Shown: positions 53,898 through 62,434 of the stretch, piece after piece
Numbering within the stretch: position 1 is the first letter of the stretch
How the letters are laid out: each line of letters opens with the position of its first letter
NCBI GenBank assembly: GCA_949825025.1
Contig: OX463781.1
Coordinates: 8,682,648 to 8,746,647, forward strand
Source of the DNA: Siphlonurus alternatus
Lineage: Eukaryota > Arthropoda > Insecta > Ephemeroptera > Siphlonuridae
Length of the DNA stretch: 64,000 nt
Reading direction: 5' to 3'
Translations under genes and position numbers: made by a program
Notes under the pieces: model-generated
Told to the model about the DNA's origin: nothing
Seen by the model: the letters and a program-made list of their open reading frames with translations, nothing else
The model's database searches: none

Positions 53898-54425
53898 TCC
53901 ACTGGGTGTCTAAAAAAATAAATTGTGGGCGTAGACCACCTATAGGATTAACCCGTTTGGTATGGCTTTGCCGTCTGACTACCAACAGGCATTCTGCTTA
54001 GCAACTTGTTTGATTTTATTTTCAGGCAGTCGTTTTTTTTTTTTTTTTTCTTTAGCTGCGACCAAATATCAAGCTAAAGCCTACAGGCTTAGAAGCTTCA
54101 TTTTTTGCCTCTAGCTTGAGTATCAAGAATGTTTTTCACCTTAAAAATAAATATGATGAAATGTTTTTTATTTGGTAAAATTAAATGTAATTTTAACCTT
54201 GGCCTATATTTTCTTACAATAAATATGCATACACCTTTCTTAATTTAACAAATATTGTCGGAGCTTCTTCATAACAATGGCAATGTTAATAAATAATTAA
54301 AATTACAATGATATAATATGCTTCACCTGTTACACAGATTTCCTATGAGAAATCAAGTGCAAGGTGAATGAGGAGATAAAAAAAAAGACAATAATAATGG
54401 AAATTTTATGATGTTGATTATTTAC

Positions 54426-54600
54426 CTGCAGAACTGTTGGATGAAAATGAAGCGGTGTGTATTTCCTCTGCATTACTCAAGGGATCAGAAATTATAACTT
54501 CGATTACTTGTTGTTGCTGGGATGGCGAGGATGGGTTAGCAAGCGCAGCTGAGTTGGTGCTGCTGCTTGGAACGCTAGCAGGACTCGCTTCCTCGTGCAT
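54426..54600 (-). CDS. First coding exon of an unidentified gene
   Basis: The ATG is at 54598-54600 with an in-frame TAG 24 bases upstream. The 58 codons plus one base end at a good donor (CTGCAG/GTAAAT). The peptide is acidic and Ser/Ala/Gln-rich with a QQQQ run and a VIEVIISDP segment, typical of a transcription-factor transactivation or regulatory N-terminus; no domain is recognised. No matching downstream exon was seen between here and 8 kb. Because the next recognisable minus-strand exon is the NR5A exon, and the exon phase (one base) would keep the receptor frame at a weak TTAG acceptor before its Met5, an alternative distal NR5A first exon is a candidate. The exon could instead belong to another gene with unrecognised small exons. 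The exon call itself is stronger than any identity. Confidence 0.55.
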
Positions 54601-56177
54601 GTTGATGTTTCTTATTAAAACCTATTTTACGCCCTAATTAATTAATGATACAACAATATAAGTACCTAAATATACTAACTTAACCTTGAACTTTAACTCT
54701 ATGTCAAGGTTTCACTTAAAATCTACTTGGTTAAAGCTATAAAAAATATGGAACACAGAAATGTAGGTCTCTAGGCCACAACCACTCACACTTGCTTTAC
54801 ACATTCAGTAGGCAGACATGAGCGTCACAGCGAGTCAAATCACTTTCCCATATCCAGACACTAATCGTCTGATACAATATTTATCTTTATAACCTTAGAA
54901 AACTAGCTAGATAATTATTTTAATATACAAAATGTATTACTAGATTACTATATAATGATATTTTTAGAGTTATATAGAAATTATGTGAATTTAGTTACTC
55001 AATGAGTCAAAAAAATTTTATCATGAAAAGTAGGTCGCGGAGTGCGATATGTAAAAAAACATTTTGATAAGCAATAAAATTATTATAAATGGTATATAAT
55101 GTAAAATTTTCATTTATATGCATTATGAAAGCAAAATCAAAGCTATTTATGGTTAATAAATGGATTAAAACGTTGATTTTAGGGTAAATGCGTTCATTAT
55201 AAATTATTCCGAAAGCAAAATTTTATTACTACCAGCGCCATCTATTGGCAACTATTATAAGCACGTCAAATAGAAAATTTAAGCGCTCTCACTTTCAAAC
55301 TCACTTTTTTCTAACCCGATTGAAACGATTGCTTTTGCAATTCTGTCTTTTATTCATAGCCAAAATTATTACTTAATAATATAATTTATTTTTAAATATA
55401 TTTTTACAGTAAATAATGAATTAATACTTGATTTAATCCAAATTTGGAATACAGTAAAACATATAATTTTATTATATGATATATATAATATTAATATTAT
55501 ATAATAGTATTATATATACATGTAATTTTGTAGGATTTTAATATATATAATATATATATATATATACATGTGTAATACAAATAATCATGACGTAATGTAA
55601 TTAGCGAAAGCTATCAATAAAATTTCATTTCATTAATATAATTTTAGGTCTGATCGTAAAATGCATTCTAGCTATATATATCATCACTTCTTCGCTTACA
55701 GTATAATTAATTAAGAAATTTCTGTGAACTGCTGCATGCGATGTGCATCGATGAACACTTCACAGTATAAGATTTACTTTATTTTATCTTAAAATTAAGG
55801 GTTAATTAAAATTTATCATTATATATGAATCATTTGATCTAATGATTTTGAATAATTAACCTACAATTAAGAGATATTACATCTTAATAAATTAATATAT
55901 ATATATAATTAATATATAAGCTGGTTTGCAGACTTAATTTGCATGATCTTTAAAATAAATGTGAAATTTATCAACTAATTGTGATTGCTTTGTTAATTTA
56001 TTAATTATGCTACTGGTAAAAATATATTCATAAATTATAGAAACTAATGAAACTATATATATTACTCTGTACCTCTTTTGAATTAAAATACCCTAGATCA
56101 ATGAAAAATTTATAATTAAACCAGACCCTGTTCAACAATTAAATATTTGAGCACATTAACTTTTTTTTTTTTTTTTT
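54601..56177. other. Upstream flank of the 54.4-kb exon, non-coding
   Basis: No gene was recognised. The 54601-54860 part is likely 5' UTR or promoter for the exon on its left. Around 55027 is AAAGTAGGTCG, one base from a ROR-type element, and at 55288 CTCTCACTTTC. From 55440 to 55900 the DNA is extremely AT-rich with long TATA runs. Confidence 0.45.
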
Positions 56178-56549
56178 GCACGTCCAATGTTAAAAATAAT
56201 CCCACACATGAAAAAAAATTAAAATGTTCTCCTCTACATCCCCTATTAGTAGCTAAAATATCAGCTACACAAATTCAAGCTAGTTTTTGAGTTATGAATT
56301 TTTAAAGTTGACTACTTTTAACATGGAAAAGTCAAACTTCTATGTTAAATTAGAAATTAGTAAAAATTAGTCAACTTTAAAAATTCATAAAGCAAAAACT
56401 ACTGTAGCTCGAATTTGTATACCTGATATTTTAGGCTCTGATAGGGGATGTAGAGGAGAAAATTTTAATTTTTTTTCATAATTTTCATGTGTGGGATTTT
56501 TATTTTTATTTTTTTTTTTTTTTTTTACATTGGGCGGATTACCTTACCC
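56178..56549. mobile_element. Palindromic element, family A, left tip replaced by poly-T
   Basis: The right end is GGGTAAGGTAATCCGCCCAA in inverted form, followed by TTAA (56550-56553). Arms share ATCCCACACATG, TTCTCCTCTACATC and AAAATATCAG with the elements at 24132 and 40278. On the left, the expected terminal bases are missing and an 18-base T run precedes GCACGTCCAATGTTA; a TTAA at 56156-56159 may be the surviving left duplication. The right arm also carries a matching T-rich expansion. Confidence 0.75.
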
Positions 56550-56553
56550 TTAA

Positions 56554-57533
56554 AAAAATGTATTCATATGTATAAATTTAAAGGATAGGAATATAAACAA
56601 TTTCTCTTTCATACTAGTTATACCACTGCAATACTTAATTGGCAGTGAAATCTTTGCATGTATGGTATGTTATGGAAGTGCATAAAAAACACTATATATA
56701 GAACTATTATTTCAATATTTTGTAAAACTTTAATTAGAACTATATTGAAACTGTAAAGGTATAATTTAAAATAATGTATTGTACTTTATTCTACATTTAT
56801 TAATAATTTAGCACCTATTTTAAGATAATTTATCAATAAAAATATTTTTTTGACAATTAACTATAAAATAAGAACACAAGTAGAAATATTCAAAGCAAAA
56901 TACATTTAACTAGGGGTGATTTATCATTAATTAATATTATCAAGCACATTAATATAATTATGAATAAAATTGGATTAAATTATTAAAGTGGGAAACTTGA
57001 TCCCAAGTTCCCAAAACCATTGACCAAATATTTTTGTATAAATATTAATTGTTTTTTTATTATATGTATCAGTACAGTATATATAAAAAAAATGATTTAA
57101 CATATACACCAAATAATGCACAATTATGTACAGAGCAATGCAGTTTGTTCTGAATTTCAAAATTTAAAAGCTTTAAATTATAACTATAAAAAAATACATT
57201 TTCCATTTTAAAATTAATTCATAAAAGTTGAATTTTAATTAAGTTAACAAATTTAAAAAGTAGAAATAATGAACCTTACATGCAAGAACATTATTTCCCT
57301 ATATAGTTTGAACCAGTACACATGCATTCATTGGATTCATCAATAGACTCTTAGCACTCTTAGCGCTTTATTATTTTATATACAACCTCGAAACTCTCAG
57401 AGGTTCATAGATTTTATCAATTGGTACAAACCGGTATTGTTATAAATTAAGTTGTAACAAGTTGTCCGCTATTGTAACATAGTTGCTGGCAAGTCCAGTG
57501 AATGGAGAGTACTTGGCAAGACAGGTAGGTAGT
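56554..57533. other. Intergenic DNA and ACADM 3' UTR
   Basis: AT-rich. The ACADM transcript should end here: AATAAA on the minus strand is at 57367-57372, about 165 bases after the stop codon. No gene was recognised in the rest. Confidence 0.55.
57367..57372 (-). terminator. Candidate ACADM polyadenylation signal
   Basis: Minus-strand AATAAA about 165 bases after the TAA stop of ACADM. Other A/T-rich near matches exist further on, so the exact cleavage site is uncertain. Confidence 0.5.
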
Positions 57534-57683
57534 TTAAGCCTTTTGCTTGGCCTTCTCGATCATCTCACGGGAGATGATGAGACGCTGGATCTGAGCGGTA
57601 CCCTCATAGATCTGGTAGATCTTGGCGTCACGCATCAGCTTCTCAACGGGGTACTCGCTGTTGAAACCATTGCCACCAAAGAT
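57534..57683 (-). CDS. ACADM: ACADM last coding exon (catalytic glutamate)
   Basis: Medium-chain acyl-CoA dehydrogenase of mitochondrial fatty-acid beta-oxidation; it makes a trans-2-enoyl-CoA and passes electrons through FAD to electron-transferring flavoprotein. This exon follows a TTTCAG acceptor and encodes 49 residues to a TAA stop. It contains most of the second family signature ([19 protein letters not shown]) and [12 protein letters not shown], whose Glu in YEGT aligns with the catalytic base Glu376 of mature mammalian MCAD. The C-terminus ends EKAKQKA, as expected for full length. It is the 3' end of the gene. Confidence 0.97.
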   Translation of the reverse strand: MFGGNGFNSEYPVEKLMRDAKIYQIYEGTAQIQRLIISREMIEKAKQKA

Positions 57684-58231
57684 CTGAAAGACAACAGATG
57701 GCATTCTGATTGTGTTCTCTGGGCATGTGTGGATTACTGATTGAGTATTTTTGGTTATGAAAAATCAGCACGAATTATTCAGGTGTAATTAAGGTTTAAT
57801 TTTTAATTAAACAAATATAAATATATTTTTTACCATAAAATAAACTACTTATGTCCATATTTTAGCATCAAGCCTCTTATGTTTGCAAGCAGTAGGTTTG
57901 AAACAAAGTAATAAGAAAATACAGTATGCCTGAAAATAATAAATATGGACAAAAAGTAAATCTTAATTTATGAAAGACATAGTAGCACTGTTCACAATTA
58001 AACAATTTATTAAGCATGCATAAGTTAAATAATTAAGCATGCATAAAATAAATAATTAAGCTGTAGCATAAATAATCTGTATTATAAATGTATGCTGAAT
58101 TAGGAGGCACTATTTATTGGTAGCCAAAGATATTTTCAGACAGCTGCAACTTAATCAAAAATCCTAATCAAGCTTTTTTTATTTTAATACACACAACAAC
58201 AAAATTTAAACGAAGTACAACAATTTCTCAC

Positions 58232-58402
58232 CTGCACAGCGTCAGTAGCGCACTTGTTGGCCACGTCTCCGGCCAGAGCCTTGGCGATAGAGGCGTAGTA
58301 CGAGTTACGACGGCCCTGGTCAACCTCCCAGGCCGAGCGCATCCAAGCTAGCCGGGATGTCTCCACACCAATGGCCATCTCAGCGAGCATGAATGCCACA
58401 GC
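58232..58402 (-). CDS. ACADM: ACADM exon, C-terminal helical domain
   Basis: Bounded by a GTACAG acceptor and GTGAGA donor, both in phase 0; 57 codons. It encodes [20 protein letters not shown] to ATDAVQ, the C-terminal alpha-helical domain that contributes to the tetramer and flavin site. The final Gln begins the second acyl-CoA dehydrogenase signature, completed by the next exon. The residues match vertebrate MCAD ([25 protein letters not shown]) closely. Confidence 0.97.
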
Positions 58403-58600
58403 CTGTACAAGTTACAAAAAACTGTAATGGTGAGTGTTGCTCATTACAAATTGTAAAATGTTCTGGTAGGAAAACAAATGAACGATTATTGCATTGGTAA
58501 AATTTCAAAATTTATATTTTTTTTTAATTAAGCATGTAATTTTTAAGTATTTATGGTACAAATTCAACAATTAACTTTCTCTCTTGGTGGTAAAGTTTAC

Positions 58601-58702
58601 CTGATGGTGAGCGATGGGCACACCGAAAGTCTTCCTCTCAAGGGCGTACTTCATGGCCTCGTCCATGGCCCTCTGAGCCAGACCAGTTGCTCCTGCTGCC
58701 AC
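58601..58702 (-). CDS. ACADM: ACADM exon with flavin-contact ERKTFG motif
   Basis: 34 codons, phase 0 at both ends (TGTAG acceptor, CAG/GTAAAC donor). It encodes [20 protein letters not shown] then [14 protein letters not shown]. The ERKTFG segment carries the Arg, Thr and Phe that contact FAD of the neighbouring subunit in the MCAD family. Confidence 0.97.
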
Positions 58703-58760
58703 CTACAGGCAAGCACACACATCAGCACTAACCAAACACACACTAGTGGTGGCCACTTAC

Positions 58761-58901
58761 TGGGGGCCTGGTCTTGTCGAAGGCTCCCATGGCGATCTTG
58801 AAGCCAGATCCCTCACCAATCAGAACATTCTCCTTGGGCACTCGGACATCCTCAAATGTGATTCCTCGGGTGTCAGAGCAGCGCTGGCCCATGTTGATTT
58901 C
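58761..58901 (-). CDS. ACADM: ACADM exon, beta domain to CoA-binding region
   Basis: 47 codons, phase 0 at both ends (ACTCAG acceptor, CCA/GTAAGT donor). It encodes [20 protein letters not shown] through [20 protein letters not shown] to [21 protein letters not shown] forms part of the acyl-CoA binding region in the family. The match to vertebrate MCAD is nearly residue for residue ([12 protein letters not shown]). Confidence 0.97.
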
Positions 58902-59109
58902 CTGAGTACAAGAAAGAACAATACTAATTTTACTACTGATCGGAATAAGCTTTCAATCCATTAATTTTAAAGATAAAACATCATTGATAGTCTTCAAATC
59001 TGGAATTTACTTTCAAAATAGCTTGAAGGCACAGTTTCTAGAATTCATTTCTTGAAAAATTGAAAGAAAAAGGAAAGGAAAACAACTCTTGTTTATGACA
59101 AGGACTCAC

Positions 59110-59218
59110 CTTCCTGCCAGGGGTCAGTCCAGGGGTTTCTCGCTCTACAATGAAGCCGGTGAAGGCCTTGCTTGCCGGGCACTTGGGGTCAGGGTTTGAT
59201 CGAGCCAGGACGAAGTAC
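59110..59218 (-). CDS. ACADM: ACADM exon, beta-barrel domain
   Basis: 109 bases: one base completes the Trp codon begun in the previous exon, then 36 codons to a phase-0 AAG/GTGAGT donor. It encodes [20 protein letters not shown] then [16 protein letters not shown], the middle beta domain of acyl-CoA dehydrogenases. Confidence 0.97.
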
Positions 59219-59563
59219 CTGCAACAGAGGAATGAGTAGAGTTGTATCCTCTCCTAACTTTATTGAGTATGATTGAGCTAAATTTTCGAAGAATCAATGA
59301 AACAGACGAACAAAATAAATACAATTTAATAATTCCAATAAATGTATTTAATACAAATAGATCCAGGTTTTTAAAATTTTACTGTAGCATAATTGTTTCA
59401 AATGACTCTAATAAAGTTGACTATTACCCAGGAGTCCGAGGACAAAATGGAGCACTTTTACTGATGATGAAAAATGTAATCTTAGCCACCAAAACACTAC
59501 TACTGCCTACCTAATCCACACAAAAACACAGTCTGCTTGATGGCAGATGAAAACTCAACTGAC

Positions 59564-59694
59564 CAGTTGGCGACTCCTCCGTTGGTGATCCACATCTTCT
59601 GTCCGTTGATGATCCATTCGTCTCCCTTCTTCTCGGCACGGGTCTTCACTCCGTTCACGTCAGAGCCCGCACCAGGCTCCGTCACGCAGTAGCC
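59564..59694 (-). CDS. ACADM: ACADM exon with FAD-binding signature
   Basis: 131 bases (43 codons plus two bases) after a TGCACAG acceptor, ending AACTG/GTCAGT. It contains the first acyl-CoA dehydrogenase signature ([14 protein letters not shown]) and [10 protein letters not shown]; in MCAD these hold the Thr, Ser, Trp and Thr that pack on the flavin. The donor GTCAGT is non-consensus at +3 but is confirmed by the phase-2 join to the next exon (WYFVLARS). Confidence 0.97.
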
Positions 59695-59756
59695 CTGCAC
59701 AGATCAGGACCATGTAAGCAACCTTCGTCCAAACTGCTTTTATCTTGCACACTTAC

Positions 59757-59837
59757 AGCAACGAGGGGTTCCTCAATAAGACGTCCCAGATACTTCTTCT
59801 GCTGCTCTTTGTTGCCGGCAATGATTACGGGAGTTTG
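59757..59837 (-). CDS. ACADM: ACADM exon following the alternative pair
   Basis: 27 codons, phase 0 (GTTGCAG acceptor, GCT/GTAAGT donor). It encodes [20 protein letters not shown] then IEEPLVA, matching the QMPIIIAGNDQQKKKYLGR region of vertebrate MCAD. It joins in frame to either of the two alternative exons upstream, each of which ends on a complete GGA codon. Confidence 0.97.
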
Positions 59838-60269
59838 CTGCAACACAAGTCACAATTTACCTTCTACACCTTGCAGGAACTTAACAAATTAAATTCTATG
59901 TTCCCTAATTCAGTATCAGTTAATATTAAAGAATTTAGTAACACCAACCTACAGCTTTTTAAAATGTCAATTAATTATAAAAGAAATATGAACGAAAAAA
60001 ATGACAACTTCGCATTAACTTTTGATTTATTTCAAATACTTTTACGTCCTTTCCCCTAAATCTACCTACTCCATACAGTCCATATACATATACAACATCT
60101 ACCAAAAATTAGCATTGTATGAAAGAAAAAAATAAATAATAAAATAAATGGAAGCTATCTTGTCTCTATTTTTAACTATGTTCCATCAACACTCCATAAG
60201 TTTAATGATGGAAACAACTTATATAATAATAATATACAACCTGCTGGTATGAGGAAGACAGTAACTTAC

Positions 60270-60370
60270 TCCCAGTCCGCTACCCTCCATTGCAGTCTTG
60301 ATTCCGGTGCAGCCGTACGCAAACTCCTCCGCAATGAGACAGCCGTCAAAGACACCCATGTCCATACCAC
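60270..60370 (-). CDS. ACADM: ACADM alternative exon A (canonical MCAD pocket)
   Basis: 101 bases: two bases complete the Gly codon started by the upstream exon, then 33 codons to GGA/GTAAGT. Acceptor is TTCTTGCAG. It encodes [20 protein letters not shown] then [13 protein letters not shown], corresponding to vertebrate [20 protein letters not shown] then VQTAIEGNSLG. It keeps the Thr and Glu of the TAxEG motif; the Glu aligns with Glu99 of mature MCAD, at the floor of the fatty-acyl pocket. Exon B, a second version of the same exon, lies 31 bp upstream. Inclusion of both would shift the frame. This copy encodes the ordinary medium-chain enzyme by sequence similarity. Confidence 0.95.
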
Positions 60371-60401
60371 CTGCAAGAACACTTACTGCTTAGCTACTTA
60401 C

Positions 60402-60502
60402 TCCAATGGTGTTAATTCCGAGGACAGCGTTGATTCCAGCGCAGCCGTAAGCAAATTCCTCAGTGATCAGGCAGCCATCAAATACCCCCATACCAAGGCC
60501 TC
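60402..60502 (-). CDS. ACADM: ACADM alternative exon B (divergent pocket)
   Basis: Same length (101 bases), same phase and same donor context (GGA/GTAAGT) as exon A; acceptor CACTTGCAG. It encodes [20 protein letters not shown] then AGINAVLGINTIG. It is identical to exon A at 20 of 33 residues; ten of the 13 differences fall in the last 13 residues. The TAMEG segment becomes AVLGI, so the pocket-floor Glu is replaced by Gly. The frame is open and both splice sites are intact, so it is not an obvious pseudoexon. It joins the same upstream exon (giving HCGGLGMGVF, closer to vertebrate CGGLGLGTF) and the same downstream exon. Expression is inferred, not shown. Confidence 0.93.
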
Positions 60503-60571
60503 CTGCAAGTGCCCATCCCATTCTAGTCTACACTCACGAACATTTCTTGCAAGAGATTACAATCACCGAAA

Positions 60572-60623
60572 GGAAGAAGTACAATTAAACACAATGAGGA
60601 AGAAGTACAATTAAACACCATGA
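60572..60623. repeat. 26-bp tandem duplication
   Basis: Two adjacent copies of GGAAGAAGTACAATTAAACA plus six bases (CAATGA or CCATGA), differing at one position. It lies about 70 bp upstream of the alternative exon B acceptor in transcription order, close to where branch-point and polypyrimidine control would act. Confidence 0.85.
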
Positions 60624-60971
60624 GGTTTGATATTGAAGACTTATTGAAAAAAAATTGAAATAATTACAGATGCAAGCTCACTATATTGTTTCCATGTAGA
60701 AGTGAATTTCCCAAGGAAAATTTGCATTTCATAACACTGTACATGCTTCTTTTTATTTCATCTTATAAAAATTATAATGACTCTGACTTCAGATTTTTTG
60801 CGATCAAATTAAGAAAAAAAAAAAACAAAAAAAAAAAACATGATTTATAATTAAAATGCAAAAATAATTTAAATATAATGTCAAATTCTGTAAAGCCTGA
60901 TACATTTTTGGGAACATTGCAAAATTTGAGACATATAAACTTGGTTGAAATTGAAATGCAAATAGTAGGAC

Positions 60972-61046
60972 CAGGCGCGGATCCAGAAAAAAAATATGGG
61001 GGGGGGGGGGGGGCTGTAGCCCCCCCCCCCCCTGGATCTGCGCCTG
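60972..61046. mobile_element. 75-bp hAT-type mini-element with 8-bp target duplication
   Basis: The element starts CAGGCGCGGATCCAG and ends in the near-complement CTGGATCTGCGCCTG. A perfect 8-bp duplication AGTAGGAC flanks it (60964-60971 and 61047-61054), the length made by hAT transposases. The arms are followed by a run of 17 G on one side and 14 C on the other, so the element is almost entirely a G:C-stacked hairpin. It has no coding capacity. Confidence 0.9.
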
Positions 61047-61538
61047 AGTAGGACTGTATTAACTATTTCTTTCACACAACATTGGAGTACACATTCTAGA
61101 GCACCTGTATACAGAAGCCATACAAATGTATTTGTGTTAATCCTCTATGCAAATGAAGAAGTACAGTAGTACTGAAAACTTAAATGACTTTTTCTTGAAT
61201 GCTGCTCCATGCATACAATGTGTATTTCATTAAAAATATATTTTTCATTGAGATGACTGATAATCTAAGACCATGATCTAGGATGATCTAGACTGGACAA
61301 TTTTCAAAATAATTACAATACAGTAGCATCTTATTGGTATTGTTGTAAAGTTTAGATATGAATTATCTAAAATCATAATAAAGGAGGAGTTTTAAATAAA
61401 CCAATACATATTACATTGTATAAAAATATGTACAATTAATCTGTTCAGTACCAATAGCATGATAGAAGTCTTCTCTTTTTTACTACAACAACAGTGAATT
61501 ATTTCTGAAGTTGGGTTGACACACAGAAACAATAAATT

Positions 61539-62256
61539 ATGTTAGATATTATTTGCAAAACAACAACAAATTACAAATTTAATCTAACCATGATGTTATT
61601 GTATTCTAAAATAAATGAATGTTGGAAGGAACAGAGGAATTTTCTGAGATTGTGGTGTAATAAAATGAATATTGTGTTCACTAAAGATAATTACAACGCG
61701 TTGTGTCGTAGCGCGGGCCTTCATTCACTGAAAGTGAGGCGTGATATTAGTGATTTGTTATTCATGCATCGAATCCTCAATAATTGTGTTAATTCATGTA
61801 AAATTTTGAGTTTGTTCTGTTTGAATGCGCCTCCTCGGTACAACCGTCACACTGTGCTCTTCAAGCCTCCGAGGGGGCGTGTTGATGCATCAAAGTTTGT
61901 TTTTTCTTCAAGAGTGCAAAATCTCTACAACAAATTTGTATCTGATCATAGTAATGTGGACATATTCAACTCTTCTTTATGTCAATTTCGGACCAATCTG
62001 ATGAACGCTCTGTTTTAAGTTTTTTTTTTTTTTTTTTTGTTTTTTTGTTTTTTTGCTATTTATTGTGCATGACTATTATTTTACTGTTTTTTTTTTGTTT
62101 GTTTTTTTTTTTCCTTTATATTTATATTATAGTCATTTTTATTGGTACTATTATTATGTGTTTTTTTTTTGTATGTTGTGTTATTGACTTTATTATATTT
62201 GGTCATTGGTTCTGTAACTGTTGCCGAATAAATAAGAATTTTTATTTATCAAGAGC
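61539..62256 (+). mobile_element. 5'-truncated non-LTR retrotransposon (3' end of LINE)
   Basis: A plus-strand open frame (61539-62018) encodes the C-terminal tail that follows reverse transcriptase in CR1/Jockey-like LINEs: a LKVRRDISDLLFMHRILNN helix, an R-rich PPRYNRHTVLFKPPRGR segment, then SSRVQNLYNKF and CQFRTNLMNAL. After the stop comes a T-rich 3' UTR (62019-62220) ending near GAATAAATAAGAATTTTTATTTATC. The catalytic reverse transcriptase and endonuclease are absent, so it is dead on arrival. It lies antisense to ACADM, with its 3' end about 10 bp from an ACADM splice donor. The first residues of the frame may not belong to the element. Confidence 0.7.
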
Positions 62257-62266
62257 AGGGACTCAC

Positions 62267-62434
62267 CGCAGTGCTGTGGGATGTGGTTGTTGAGCAGTCC
62301 AAGGGCCCACGCCTTCTTGACGAGGTCCCAGGGGTACTCCATGGTCCTGTCATACTCGGCAGCCTTGGGGATGATCTCCTCCTTGGTGAACTTGCGGGCA
62401 AGGTCCTGGAACTCCTGCTGGGTCTCGTTCAGCT
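62267..62434 (-). CDS. ACADM: ACADM exon, N-terminal helical domain
   Basis: 168 bases (two bases, 55 codons, one base) between TTTCAG and TGCG/GTGAGT. It encodes [20 protein letters not shown] then [20 protein letters not shown] then [16 protein letters not shown], matching the MCAD N-terminal domain ([28 protein letters not shown]). The last Gly codon is split and is completed by either alternative exon. The preceding exon, with the start codon and mitochondrial targeting peptide, was not found; it should lie between here and the promoter at about 63.75 kb or beyond. Confidence 0.96.

Larger units (their letters stand above)
44827..54425. other. Non-coding region with several GC-rich islands
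   Basis: No coding exon was recognised. Islands lie at 46020-46220 (with a perfect ROR/Rev-erb-type element, 46147-46157), 51100-51330, 51790-52060, 52200-52430, 52900-53060 and 53400-53680. A cluster of TACCGGTA octamers lies at 53762-53897. A GC-rich imperfect hairpin with GCCTGCCTGCTTGCTGG-like arms lies at 52968-53052. Two overlapping plus-strand frames (51150-51396) and a 132-codon minus-strand frame (51663-52061) sit in the richer DNA, but none resembles a known family. Confidence 0.5.
60503..62266. other. ACADM intron invaded by mobile elements
   Basis: This intron separates exon B from the upstream ACADM exon. It holds a 26-bp tandem duplication (60572-60623), a 75-bp hAT-type mini-element (60972-61046) and a truncated non-LTR retrotransposon in the opposite orientation (61539-62256). 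The remainder is AT-rich. No further copy of the alternative exon was found here. Confidence 0.7.

Noticed and set aside
57483..57740. Plus-strand frame opposite the last ACADM exon
   Set aside because: Shadow of the real minus-strand coding sequence.
58553..58964. Two plus-strand frames opposite ACADM exons
   Set aside because: Antisense shadows; the minus strand encodes conserved MCAD residues with splice sites.
60371..60401. A 31-bp intron joining exon B to exon A
   Set aside because: Below the workable size for animal spliceosomal introns, and the joined product would be frameshifted.
60249..60614. 121-codon plus-strand frame over the alternative ACADM exons
   Set aside because: It is antisense to both alternative exons; its internal repetition simply mirrors the exon duplication.
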